Shown: piece by piece, positions 28,958 to 37,153 of the stretch | Layout: each line of letters begins with the position of its first letter | Numbering within the stretch: the stretch's first letter is position 1 | Assembly: GCA_025057155.1 (NCBI GenBank) | Contig: JANWYD010000005.1 | Span: 217,868 to 281,867 of the forward strand | Direction: 5' to 3' | Length of the DNA stretch: 64,000 nt | From: Chloroflexaceae bacterium | Lineage (GTDB): Bacteria > Chloroflexota > Chloroflexia > Chloroflexales > Chloroflexaceae | Made by a program: the position numbers and the translations under genes | Notes under the pieces: model-generated | Databases searched by the model: none | What the model was told of the DNA's origin: nothing | Seen by the model: only the letters and a program-made list of their open reading frames with translations

Positions 28958-29596
28958 ATGGACCCTGCAACGCTCTGGCGTTCGCCGCGGCTGCTGGCGG
29001 CAACGCTCTGCTTCGTCCTGGGGGCGCTGATCCTGGCGACCGGCCTGGCGCCCCGGCTGCTGCCGCAACCATCGCCGGCGCCTCAGGGCGCCGATGCGCT
29101 GGACGGCCTGCCGCCTCTCGATGCTTCGGCCCTCCCCGACGCCGAGAGTGACGCGACTGCCGATCTGGTTGTCTACATCAGCGGAGCAGTCTGGTATCCT
29201 GATGTCTACCGCCTGCCCGCAGGAGCGCGCGTGGCCGACGCGGTCGCGGCGGCAGGCGGGCTGCGCCCCGAAGCCGCGCGCGAGCGGGTGAACCTGGCTG
29301 AGCCGCTTCGAGACGCTCAGCACGTGCATATCGCATCGGTCAGCGAGGTTGCCGCCGCGCCGTCCGCGGAGGCCAGCGCCGCCGGGGAGAGCGCTGGCGG
29401 ACGGCTCGATTTGAACCGCGCCAGCGCGGCGGAGCTGGAAGAACTGCCCGGCATCGGGCCAACCCTGGCCGGGCGTATCGTCGCCCGGCGCGAGGAGCAG
29501 GGACCGTTTCGCACAGTCGAGGAACTGCGCGAAGTAACCGGGATTGGCGAGAAACTCTTCGCGCAGATCGCGCCCCTGGTCACGGTCGGTCCCTGA
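28958..29596 (+). CDS. comEA: ComEA-type helix-hairpin-helix DNA-binding protein
   Basis: A 212-aa protein: an N-terminal membrane anchor (LLAATLCFVLGALILATGL), a SLBB-like domain (LVVYISGAVWYPDVYRLPAGARVADAVAAAGG, about 67-130) and two helix-hairpin-helix motifs at the C-terminus (LDLNRASAAELEELPGIGPTLAGRIVARR and FRTVEELREVTGIGEKLF). This is the standard ComEA layout. The protein binds incoming double-stranded DNA outside the membrane during natural transformation. GGAGG lies 8 bp before the ATG. It sits 40 bp upstream of pyk on the same strand, and comEC is not in view. Confidence 0.93.
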   Translation: MDPATLWRSPRLLAATLCFVLGALILATGLAPRLLPQPSPAPQGADALDGLPPLDASALPDAESDATADLVVYISGAVWYPDVYRLPAGARVADAVAAAGGLRPEAARERVNLAEPLRDAQHVHIASVSEVAAAPSAEASAAGESAGGRLDLNRASAAELEELPGIGPTLAGRIVARREEQGPFRTVEELREVTGIGEKLFAQIAPLVTVGP

Positions 29597-29636
29597 GCCT
29601 GGCCCGGAGCGGGGGTGGAGAGGAGCAGAAGAACTC

Positions 29637-31064
29637 ATGCGCCGGACCAAGATTGTGGCGACCCTGGGGCCCGCCACCAGCACGCTCGAACGGATTACCG
29701 AACTCATCAAGGCGGGGATGAACGTCGCGCGGCTCAACTTCTCCCATGGCACTCACGCCGACCACGCCGCCAGCATCGCCCTGGTGCGCAGCGCCGCCGC
29801 CGCGCTGGGCCGGCACGTCGCCATTTTGCAGGATCTCCAGGGACCCAAAATCCGTACCGGCCCCCTGGTGGACGACCGGCCCGTAGAACTGGTGGCGGGC
29901 CAGCGCTTCATCATCACCACCGAGCCGATCCCCGGCACCGCCGAGCGGGTCAGCACCACCTACGCCGAGTTGCCCAGGGATGTTCGCCCCCGCGACCGCA
30001 TTCTGGTCTCCGATGGCCTGATTGAACTGCTGGTGGTAGCGCAGACCGAAACCGAAGTGGAGACGCAGGTGCTGCATGGCGGGCGCCTGAAGCCCAACCA
30101 GGGCATCAACCTGCCCGGCGTGCGGGTGAGCGCCCCGGCGGTCACGTCCAAGGACATTGACGATTTGCGCTTCGGCCTGGAACAGGGCGTGGATTACGTA
30201 GCCCTCTCCTTCGTGCGCAAGGCCGGTGATATCGCCGACGTCAAGCGGTTGATCAACCAGACCGGCAAGACCACGCCGGTGATTGCCAAGATCGAACGGC
30301 CCGAAGCCCTGGAGGTGCTGCCGGAGATACTGGCCGTCGCCGACGGCATCATGGTCGCCCGCGGCGACCTGGGGGTCGAGATGCCGCCGGAGCGCGTGCC
30401 ATTGATCCAGAAGCAGATCATTGACGCCGCCAATCGCGCCCTCATCCCGGTGATCACTGCCACCCAGATGCTCGAGTCGATGATCCAGAATCCGCGGCCC
30501 ACCCGCGCCGAGACGAGCGACGTGGCCAATGCCATCCTCGACGGCTCCGACGCGGTGATGCTCAGCGGCGAGACGGCCATCGGGGCCTATCCGGTCGAGG
30601 CGGTACAGATGATGGCCACGATTGCCGACGCGATCGAGGGCGCCGACACCCATCATGGCAGCGACATCGCCGCGCCGCGCTGGGCCATCCCCGAGGTGCA
30701 GAGCAACCCGCGGGCGATTGCCGCGGCGGCGGCCTCTATCGCCACCATGGTGCCGGTGCGGGTCATCGCCACCCTGACGCGGAGCGGGGCCAGCGCGCGC
30801 CTGATCTCGCACTACCGGCCACGAGTGCCTGTCCTGGCCTTCAGCCCGAGTGAAGAAACGGCGCGCCGCGCGGCCCTGTACTGGGGAGTGACGCCGATGG
30901 TGGTGCGCGAGGCCGAGCGCCTGGACGACCTGGAGCAGCAGATCCAGCGGATGCTCCGCGAGCAGGGCATCGTGCAGCGCGGCGATACCATCGTGCTCAC
31001 CGGCGGCCATCCAGTCTACCGCTACGGGCCGACCAACTTTCTAAAACTGATCACGGTAGAGTAA
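29637..31064 (+). CDS. pyk: Pyruvate kinase
   Basis: A 475-aa enzyme that makes pyruvate and ATP from phosphoenolpyruvate and ADP, the last step of glycolysis. RRTKIVATLGPAT at the N-terminus, GMNVARLNFSHG, LQDLQGPKIRTG, ALSFVRKAGD, VIAKIERPEA (catalytic Lys), MVARGDLGVEMP (metal-binding acid residues), ITATQMLESMI and the ANAILDGSDAVMLSGETAIG loop are all intact. The C-terminal allosteric-type domain ends GDTIVLTGGHP. Length is typical of bacterial PykF/PykA. The chosen ATG has GGAG about 12 bp upstream; earlier in-frame codons overlap the end of comEA. Confidence 0.98.
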   Translation: MRRTKIVATLGPATSTLERITELIKAGMNVARLNFSHGTHADHAASIALVRSAAAALGRHVAILQDLQGPKIRTGPLVDDRPVELVAGQRFIITTEPIPGTAERVSTTYAELPRDVRPRDRILVSDGLIELLVVAQTETEVETQVLHGGRLKPNQGINLPGVRVSAPAVTSKDIDDLRFGLEQGVDYVALSFVRKAGDIADVKRLINQTGKTTPVIAKIERPEALEVLPEILAVADGIMVARGDLGVEMPPERVPLIQKQIIDAANRALIPVITATQMLESMIQNPRPTRAETSDVANAILDGSDAVMLSGETAIGAYPVEAVQMMATIADAIEGADTHHGSDIAAPRWAIPEVQSNPRAIAAAAASIATMVPVRVIATLTRSGASARLISHYRPRVPVLAFSPSEETARRAALYWGVTPMVVREAERLDDLEQQIQRMLREQGIVQRGDTIVLTGGHPVYRYGPTNFLKLITVE

Positions 31065-31099
31065 GGCCGCTCCTGTTCTCGACTGTAGATTGTCGCACC

Positions 31100-31119
31100 G
31101 GGAGGGCTGCGCCCTTCCC
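31100..31119. terminator. Terminator-like hairpin after pyk
   Basis: GGGAGGGC pairs with GCCCTTCCC with one bulged base, 36 bp after the pyk stop codon. There is no T run. The rest of the 490-bp gap to 31557 has a family B palindrome (about 31146-31166) and an AT-richer final 120 bp, but no gene I can support. Confidence 0.45.
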
Positions 31120-31551
31120 AGCCATTCTCCTGGAGACGGGCGTGGGTAAACCGGGTTTCCTCACCCTCCGGTAGCGGGAGAGAGGGCGCTCGCGCCTGGC
31201 ATCCCAACGTTCTCTTACCCCCTTCGACAGGCACAGAACAGGCCCCGCTCCGTCAAGCGGAGAGGTCCGCCCTGAGCTTAGGGGGTTGAGGAGAGAGGTG
31301 CAGAGGCCGTGGCCCAGAAAACCCGCTTCTGGGAGGAGTTCGGGAAGGGGGCGGAGCGCTGCGAACAGCGCATCACCCCCGAACCGCGACTATTCGCTCT
31401 GATCGGCGCAACGCAAACAGCACTGCGTGGACAGTATAGTACTTTTCTCCTATCTTCGCATCCCCCACTCAGAGCGCGCAGATAATGTCCTAAGGTTGCA
31501 TTGATCGTTCCGGAATTGACAGCTAGTCTACAAAGGGTGCAAGAAGAGATT

Positions 31552-31570
31552 TTTTAAGTGTTTCTTAAAA
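31552..31570 (+). promoter_or_regulatory. Small hairpin overlapping the glycosidase start
   Basis: TTTTAAG and CTTAAAA (31552-31558 with 31564-31570) form a 7-bp AT-rich stem covering the GTG candidate start and touching the ATG at 31570. It could modulate initiation; its low stability makes it weak evidence. Confidence 0.3.
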
Positions 31571-33042
31571 TGCTATATCAGATCAGGATCAAGAAAATTA
31601 TCGTATACATTACGATGATTTTCTTGTTCACAGATGCGTTTGCTCAAGAGCAACAGCGGTACTATACCTACCTGCCGGTAATGACGGGAATGCCAGCGTA
31701 TGTTATCCCTCCGGAGGCTCCGGCGCCTCCGGAGCCTCCCATATTCCGCCCCTCGCCTTTCGCTGTCCAGACTCAGCCAGGCTATCTGATTAGCGAACCT
31801 TTCCGCACCCGCGGGGCTGAGTTAGGGGTGCGCTGGATACGCTTAGACGGCGTCCTCTGGCACGAGATACAGCCTGAGCCGGATGGGCCTTACCGCTGGT
31901 CAGTGCTTGCCGGTCTCGAGCGGGATATTGATGCCGCTCTGGAATTGGGATTAACTCCGGTAGTAATTATCCGCGGTGCGCCGCTGTGGGCTGCCGTTGC
32001 ACCGGCGCTTTGCGCCGCGGTTCGTGACGAACGGCTCCCTGACTATGCGGCATTTCTCGAAGCGCTGGCCCGACGCTATCGCGGCAGGGTCGACTACTGG
32101 GAACTGGGGAATGAACCTGATGTTGACCCCCGTCTGGTTGCTGCCGACTCGCCTTTCGGATGCATGGGTGACATTGACGACCCCTACTATGGTGGCGAGC
32201 GCTACGGGCGCATGTTGCAGGCAGCCGCTCCCGCCTTGCGTCGTGGAAACCCCGAGGCCAGGGTGGTCTTTGGCGGGCTGCTGCTGGCAACCTCCAATAC
32301 AACCGATCCTTCCCGAGGGAGACCTGAGCGCTTCCTGGAAGGCGCCCTGCGCGCTGGCGCAGCTCTATATTTTGATATTCTGGCTTACCACTCCCATGTG
32401 CCCTACTTTCAGCGGCCAGATGATGACCATGATACGTCAGTGTTTTCCTGGTGGAGTGATCTGGGTGGCTGGACCGTAGGCAAGGCGCGATTTCTGCGCG
32501 AGGTGATGGCGCGCTATGACGTAGACAAACCGCTCTGGCTGAATGAGACCTCATTGACATGCGATCGCCGCTTTGCGGCCTGCCATGAGCCGCCCGCGAC
32601 GTTTCTTGAGGTCCAGGCTCAGCACCTTACCCGGATTTACGCCCGGGCTATAGCTTTCGGCATCGAGCAGATCGCCTGGTATTCACTTGACGGAGGAGGC
32701 TGGGAACAAACCGGGTTGCTCAACACCGATCTCACCCCTCGACCGGCGTATCGCGCGCTTCAACACATGGCACGCGCCGTACAACCCTTTCAGCGTGCCC
32801 ATCGGATATACAGCGACGGGGATCTTGAAGGGTATCGGTTTGTAAAGGAGACAACAGTGGTCGATATCCTCTGGACACGACAGGGAGGGCTTACGCGAGC
32901 GGTCAATCTGCCCGCCGAGAGGCTTGTTGCCATACGCCGGTATGATGGGACAACCGTATCGCGACACATCGTCGCTGGTATGGCGTACATCACCGCGAGT
33001 TTTGAGCCCGTGCTGGTTGAATGGGCGCCTGGCAACTCCTGA
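31558..33042 (+). CDS. Secreted glycoside hydrolase-like protein (clan A, GH39/GH5-like)
   Basis: A 494-aa protein if translated from the GTG at 31558 (490 from the ATG at 31570). The first 25 residues are a signal peptide of unusually AT-rich, Lys/Ile-rich composition, unlike the GC-rich neighbours. A YTYLPVMTGMP segment and a Pro-rich linker follow. The catalytic part has the fold pattern of a TIM-barrel glycosidase: VRWIRLDGVLWHEIQ, LGLTPVVIIRG, YWELGNEPDVDP with probable acid/base Glu186, YHSHVPYF, and LWLNETSLTC with probable nucleophile Glu330. A small beta-rich domain ends the chain. The substrate is unknown, probably an extracellular beta-linked polysaccharide. The pseudogene at 23360 is a truncated relative. 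A small secreted protein follows 209 bp downstream. Confidence 0.8.
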   Translation: MFLKMLYQIRIKKIIVYITMIFLFTDAFAQEQQRYYTYLPVMTGMPAYVIPPEAPAPPEPPIFRPSPFAVQTQPGYLISEPFRTRGAELGVRWIRLDGVLWHEIQPEPDGPYRWSVLAGLERDIDAALELGLTPVVIIRGAPLWAAVAPALCAAVRDERLPDYAAFLEALARRYRGRVDYWELGNEPDVDPRLVAADSPFGCMGDIDDPYYGGERYGRMLQAAAPALRRGNPEARVVFGGLLLATSNTTDPSRGRPERFLEGALRAGAALYFDILAYHSHVPYFQRPDDDHDTSVFSWWSDLGGWTVGKARFLREVMARYDVDKPLWLNETSLTCDRRFAACHEPPATFLEVQAQHLTRIYARAIAFGIEQIAWYSLDGGGWEQTGLLNTDLTPRPAYRALQHMARAVQPFQRAHRIYSDGDLEGYRFVKETTVVDILWTRQGGLTRAVNLPAERLVAIRRYDGTTVSRHIVAGMAYITASFEPVLVEWAPGNS

Positions 33043-33251
33043 GGCCCGCTCGTGGCTTCCCGGGCAGACAAGGAAGCAGATCAGCCGGCTGCCCTTCCGC
33101 CTCTTCCGGCGCAGCGGCAAGGAGAAGGCCTGTCCATAGAACGCTCGGGATATCCATTGCGCGATAGCGTTGTTACGGCATAGCTGCGTAAGGTATCTGG
33201 AACCTACAACGGCAACGAGGATCCTTGTTGAGCCAGTCAGGAGGTGGTACT

Positions 33252-33494
33252 ATGGGTCGCCGTATGAAGGCATGGTTCGCGTTGGCTGTTGTCGCAATGA
33301 TTCTGGGGTTGGGTGTCGCAGTCTCGAATATGTACAGCTTTACCGTTCAGGCCCAGAACGATGCCGGAACCGAATTTGTAATCCAGCAATCCACCGCAAC
33401 GCCTCTTCCCCCGACCGCAACGCCTCTTCCCCCGACCGCAACGCCCACCTCACAGCCAAAGCTGCACATGCCTTTCATTAGGCGCAATGAATAG
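33252..33494 (+). CDS. Small secreted or anchored protein with TATPLPP repeats
   Basis: An 80-aa protein with a perfect AGGAGG site 8 bp before its ATG. A signal segment (AWFALAVVAMILGLGVAV) is followed by a short spacer, a Thr/Pro stalk formed by an exact 21-bp tandem repeat (TATPLPP units, about 33398-33441), and the end KLHMPFIRRNE. The end resembles the (I/T)YLP(V/L) motif found after the signal peptides of the two glycosidase-like genes nearby and in many Chloroflexota surface proteins. Function unknown; a surface display or wall-binding role is a guess. It is followed by a strong hairpin. Confidence 0.7.
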   Translation: MGRRMKAWFALAVVAMILGLGVAVSNMYSFTVQAQNDAGTEFVIQQSTATPLPPTATPLPPTATPTSQPKLHMPFIRRNE

Positions 33495-33514
33495 GCGGTA
33501 GGGCCAACATAGAG

Positions 33515-33543
33515 GGGCGGGGAGAGCATCGCTCTCCCCGCCC
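33515..33543 (+). terminator. Strong 13-bp-stem hairpin
   Basis: GGGCGGGGAGAGC and GCTCTCCCCGCCC form a perfect 13-bp stem with an ATC loop, 20 bp after the stop codon of the small secreted protein. There is no T tract, but this is the most stable simple hairpin in the region. Confidence 0.7.
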
Positions 33544-33713
33544 TCCTGTAGTGCGATTGCCGCTTGCAGATTTGCGGGTTGTAGATCGAGCGCGCTACAG
33601 ATGTGACGCGCTGAAGGGCGGCTGCCATAGCCGGTTGAGGAGGACAGGGGTGCCGTGGTTTCGCCCCTGTCCCGCTTCGTTGTCGTCACGCTCCTGCAAG
33701 CGAGCAACGAGCG

Positions 33714-33740
33714 CGAGGAAAGCCGGTTTCCCCATCCCTC
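33714..33740. repeat. Dispersed palindromic repeat family B, copy near btuF-like gene
   Basis: This copy reads GAGGAAAGCCGGTTTCCCCATCCC. The first 15 bases are a near-palindrome, and the CCCCATCCC tail is shared with the copy at 59483-59510. It lies 80 bp before the cobalamin-binding protein gene. Confidence 0.6.
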
Positions 33741-33816
33741 TTCCATCACCCTCTCGCCTTGACACACCATCGCGCGGATGCTACCCTGTAATCCGTGAAA
33801 GAGATGGAGGGTACGT

Positions 33817-34746
33817 ATGCGGATCGTCTCGCTGCTGCCGAGCACCACGGAAATAGCTTTCGCCCTGGGGTTGGGGGATCAGGTTGTGGCGGTGACGCAC
33901 GAGTGCGATTACCCGCCCGAAGCGCGTCAGCGCCCCGTGATTACCGCCAGCGCCCTCGACCATCACCATGCCACGTCTGCGGAAATTGACGCGGCGGTGC
34001 GCGGGCAGTTGCGCGATGGCATCTCCATCTATACCCTCGATACGGCAATGCTTGAACGTCTGCAGCCCGATCTGGTGCTCACCCAGGCCCTCTGCGATGT
34101 CTGCGCGGTCTCCTTCGGGGTGGTGGAGCAGGCCGTGGCGCAGGTGAGCGCCGCTCCCCGCATCCTCTCGCTCGAGCCGACCGACCTGGAGGGCATCTTT
34201 GGCAGTATCCTCGCCGTGGGCAATGCCACCGGACGGCGCGCGCAAGCCGTTGAGCTGGTCGCGCAGTTGCGCGCGCGAGTGGAACGGGTGCGCCAACGGG
34301 CGGCCCGGGCTACATACCGGCCCCGTGTGGCATGCCTGGAGTGGTTCGATCCGCCCTTCGGCCCCGGTCACTGGCTCCCTGAACTGGTCGAGCTTGCCGG
34401 CGGACGCGCGGGCCTCGGCGCGCCGGGCGAACCGTCCCGGCGCGTCGCGTGGGACGAGGTGGTTGCGTTTGCTCCCGAGGTGATCGTGCTTGCCCCATGC
34501 GGTTTCGACCTTGAGCGCGCCCGCAGTGAGGCGCTGGCGACGCTGCCCCGGCGCCCCGGCTGGGATGCGCTCCCCGCCGTGCGCGCCGGGAGAGTCTTTG
34601 CCGTAGATGCGAACAGCTACTTCAGCCGTCCTGGACCGCGGGTGGTTGACAGTCTGGAGTTGCTGGCGCGCCTGATCCATCCCGATCTGTTCCCTGGCTG
34701 GGGGCCGCCTGAGGGCGCCTCTCGGCTGGAAGAGGCGGTTGCATAA
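33817..34746 (+). CDS. Cobalamin-binding periplasmic-type protein (BtuF/FecCD-family substrate-binding fold)
   Basis: A 309-aa protein with RIVSLLPSTTEIAFALGLGDQVVAVTHECDYPP at the start, the typical opening of BtuF-like cobalamin-binding proteins. LQPDLVLTQALCDVCAVS, LEPTDLEGIF and the C-terminal FAVDANSYFSRPGPRVVDSLELLARLIHPDLF also match this group. Unlike classical BtuF it has no signal peptide: translation begins directly at the first strand, with ATG after GGAGGGTACGT. It may be cytosolic or exported otherwise. No BtuCD permease or ATPase gene is next to it. The family often accompanies B12 salvage. Function beyond corrinoid binding is not shown. Confidence 0.85.
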   Translation: MRIVSLLPSTTEIAFALGLGDQVVAVTHECDYPPEARQRPVITASALDHHHATSAEIDAAVRGQLRDGISIYTLDTAMLERLQPDLVLTQALCDVCAVSFGVVEQAVAQVSAAPRILSLEPTDLEGIFGSILAVGNATGRRAQAVELVAQLRARVERVRQRAARATYRPRVACLEWFDPPFGPGHWLPELVELAGGRAGLGAPGEPSRRVAWDEVVAFAPEVIVLAPCGFDLERARSEALATLPRRPGWDALPAVRAGRVFAVDANSYFSRPGPRVVDSLELLARLIHPDLFPGWGPPEGASRLEEAVA

Positions 34747-34818
34747 CCCTGGCTGGTGTGCCACCTTCTGCAGGGTGGAGGCAATCCTGATGAGGATGAA
34801 GAAATGAATCCGATATGC

Positions 34819-34845
34819 CGCGATGATCCTTGCAGCATCATCGCG
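34819..34845 (+). terminator. Hairpin after the cobalamin-binding protein gene
   Basis: CGCGATGAT pairs with ATCATCGCG (9 bp, 9-base loop), about 70 bp after the stop codon. The rest of the 313-bp gap to 35059 holds a G-rich stretch (about 34896-34929) with GGGGGAGGGTTGGGGAGGGGG, similar in style to 55496-55552, and no supported gene. Confidence 0.45.
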
Positions 34846-35059
34846 CGCTGCGAGCAAAGGCCCTCGCTCAGGATGGGGAAGGAGCCGGACTCCCCCCCAG
34901 CGGGGGAGGGTTGGGGAGGGGGCAGGGGTTTGGCGAAAGACTTTGTTCACAGACTTATAAGGTTGCCCCATATTCCGGCTTAATAAGATATTCAATCCTG
35001 GATCACTCGACCACACGCCCCGGCGTGGCAGCATTGCCCATCTGATGGAGCAGGGGGCT

Positions 35060-36886
35060 ATGACACAGCATGAGCCCACAATCGCCAGCATTTTACGCGG
35101 CCTGGCCCACGAGTACGACGGACCGGTCGAGGAGCGCCGCATCCTCGAACGAGTGCTCGAACGGCGTCCGAGCAGCGCCAAGAATCCCTACGCCACCATT
35201 CGTGAGCGCCTGCGCTGGGATGGTTTGAAGTTGGGGTGGGTACGCTTGAATCGCACCCAACTGGTGCCCCTGCGGGTCGCGCTCGAAGGGTTGCGCTTTC
35301 GGTGCCTGCCGCGCCCGCAAGACGTGGAAGCCGGTGTCTTGCCCCTGGCCCATTTGCAACCCTTCGCTGGCCAGCACAGCGGCCCCTGCGAATTGCGCAG
35401 CCCGGATGGCTCGCTGCTGGCCACGTTCCCCGCTGAGGTTGAGGAACACCCTGCTGCGCTTCCGGCGTTCAACTTGCAGGCCTGGTACGCACGGAGCGGA
35501 TTCGTTCCCGGCGATAGCATTCTGATGCGGGTGGTGCGCGCGGAGCCGCTGGTGGTGGAGATTGAACGCGAGGCTCGTGACGACTTTCGCTCCGCCGCTG
35601 TTGCCGAGCAGGATGCAGAACTGATTGAGGCGATCATTGAGCGGGTTCGTCGCGCCCAGGTTGCCCTGGTGCCGTGCAACGAGGTCATCCTGCCGATCTT
35701 CGCCGCGGCTTCCTGGCGCGCCAGTTATCCCGGCAGTCCCTGGCAGCATCTGGTGCTCCGCGATGGCCGGGTGTATCTGGTGGACGATACGTTCCTCACG
35801 ACCCAGCCGATAGGGGCGCTGCCCATCTTTGGCGCCGACGAGGTGTTTGAAGCGCCAGCCGCTGGTCTCCTTCGCCGGACCAGCGATGATGCTCTGCTCG
35901 CCGAAATTGACGCATTGCAGCATGACCTGCTTCAGGCTCGCCAGCGCGATGCCGAGGCGGGTCTCTGGAGCGGCCAGGTCCAGCGGGCCTCGGCCTTCGG
36001 CGCCGCCCGCGCCAACCCTGGCCGCTCATCGTTCTTCAGCCGACTGAATCACGATGACGACGACGACGACTGGTCGAATGATGAAAGCTGGGATGCCGAC
36101 ACACTCGCCGACGGCGGTACGATTGACCCGGACGATCCGATGGTCATCCTCGCTGCGCGCGAGCGGATGCTCTCGCTGCTGTCGCCCGAAGCGGCGGAGC
36201 AGATCCGGTCGGCGCGCCCTGAGGATGTGGAGTTGCTTATTACTCGCCACCTGAACGATCTGCTCGCCCGCGCCCCGGATCTCTTTCCGCGTCTCGAACT
36301 GGTCGTCCCGGAAGAGCAGAGTGATGATGATCTGGTGCTGGATATGCTCAGCGCCGGTGACTGGCAAGAGGTCTGGGAAGGGGCGGGACTTGATGATTTT
36401 GATGATGATCTCGATGATGATTTCGATGGCGATATCGATGTTGATGAATCAGATGATGTTGCCCGCGCGAATGAGGATTTGCTTGGGCAGTTCCAGGATT
36501 ATCTGCTGGAGATGGGCAAGAGCGCCACGACAGCCCGCGCCCGCGTGCGCGCCCTGGCGATCTACGCGAATTTCCTCGAGTCGTACTACGGGCGCAACCT
36601 TGCCGAGGGCGATTACGCCACGCTCGACGAGTGCCTGTTTTACTACTATCCGCACCGCGTAGGGAACACCTCGGCACGCCAGGTGCGCGAGATCTGCACG
36701 GCGATCAAGCAGTTCTACGCCTTTCTGCAACAGCGTGGCGTGGTCAGCGATGGGCGCTTCGCCGAGGCGCTCTGGCGCCGCCGTGACCAGGCCGCTCGCG
36801 TGGTGGAGATCTACGAGCGCATCTCATCTGAGTCGCCCAATTTCGATCTGCTCTTCGATCGGCTTTTCCGTCCGTATACAGACTGA
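35060..36886 (+). CDS. Acidic orphan protein: winged-helix-like N-terminus and SAM-like (integrase N-terminal) C-terminus
   Basis: A 608-aa cytosolic protein I cannot assign to a named family. The first 75 residues (EERRILERVLERRPSSAKNPYATIRERLRWDG...GWVRLNRTQLVPL) have the pattern of a HARE-type winged helix. The middle (about 80-300) is mixed alpha/beta with no catalytic motif seen. Two strongly acidic stretches follow: about residues 330-345 (DDDDDDWSNDESWD) and about 438-467 (DDFDDDLDDDFDGD and on). The last 140 residues resemble the SAM-like core-binding domain of tyrosine recombinases (LLGQFQDYLLEMGKSATTARARVRALAIYANFL), but no catalytic domain (R-H-R-Y) is attached. A winged helix next to acidic tails recalls the RNA-polymerase delta subunit; that is only an analogy. 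GGAGCAGGGGG before the ATG at 35060 decides the start over 35045. Confidence 0.65.
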   Translation: MTQHEPTIASILRGLAHEYDGPVEERRILERVLERRPSSAKNPYATIRERLRWDGLKLGWVRLNRTQLVPLRVALEGLRFRCLPRPQDVEAGVLPLAHLQPFAGQHSGPCELRSPDGSLLATFPAEVEEHPAALPAFNLQAWYARSGFVPGDSILMRVVRAEPLVVEIEREARDDFRSAAVAEQDAELIEAIIERVRRAQVALVPCNEVILPIFAAASWRASYPGSPWQHLVLRDGRVYLVDDTFLTTQPIGALPIFGADEVFEAPAAGLLRRTSDDALLAEIDALQHDLLQARQRDAEAGLWSGQVQRASAFGAARANPGRSSFFSRLNHDDDDDDWSNDESWDADTLADGGTIDPDDPMVILAARERMLSLLSPEAAEQIRSARPEDVELLITRHLNDLLARAPDLFPRLELVVPEEQSDDDLVLDMLSAGDWQEVWEGAGLDDFDDDLDDDFDGDIDVDESDDVARANEDLLGQFQDYLLEMGKSATTARARVRALAIYANFLESYYGRNLAEGDYATLDECLFYYYPHRVGNTSARQVREICTAIKQFYAFLQQRGVVSDGRFAEALWRRRDQAARVVEIYERISSESPNFDLLFDRLFRPYTD

Positions 36887-36895
36887 TGCGGGAGG

Positions 36896-36920
36896 GGGGA
36901 AACCGGGTTTCCTCTCACCC
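36896..36920. repeat. Dispersed palindromic repeat family B, copy after the acidic orphan gene
   Basis: GGGGAAACCGGGTTTCCTCTCACCC, directly after the stop codon of the 608-aa gene. The core GGAAACCGGGTTTCC is palindromic apart from its central base. Confidence 0.65.
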
Positions 36921-37153
36921 TTGCCTGAAAGGGTGTGAGAGGGCGACGTCTCTTCAGGGCTGAGGCAACGTCTTCGGGGCAAACCGCGAGCTTCGGGTTT
37001 TTCGTTGGTTCTGGCGGTGTAGTCTCCAGAACCGCGAAAAATGATCCCGTCTGGCGGTGTGATCGTCCAAAACCTCGCGCCAGAGGCAGACGTTGGATCA
37101 GCCCTGCGTTGTCCTATGCCCTTCTCATGCGCAAGCCGTCCTCTGCCCAGACC

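Noticed and set aside
28715-29752. N-terminal extension of the kinase/WD40 frame
   Set aside because: The extension lies antisense to comEA and pyk, and a good ribosome-binding site precedes ATG 28714.
35060-36886. Tyrosine recombinase or phage integrase
   Set aside because: Only a SAM-like core-binding stretch is seen; the catalytic R-H-R-Y domain is absent.
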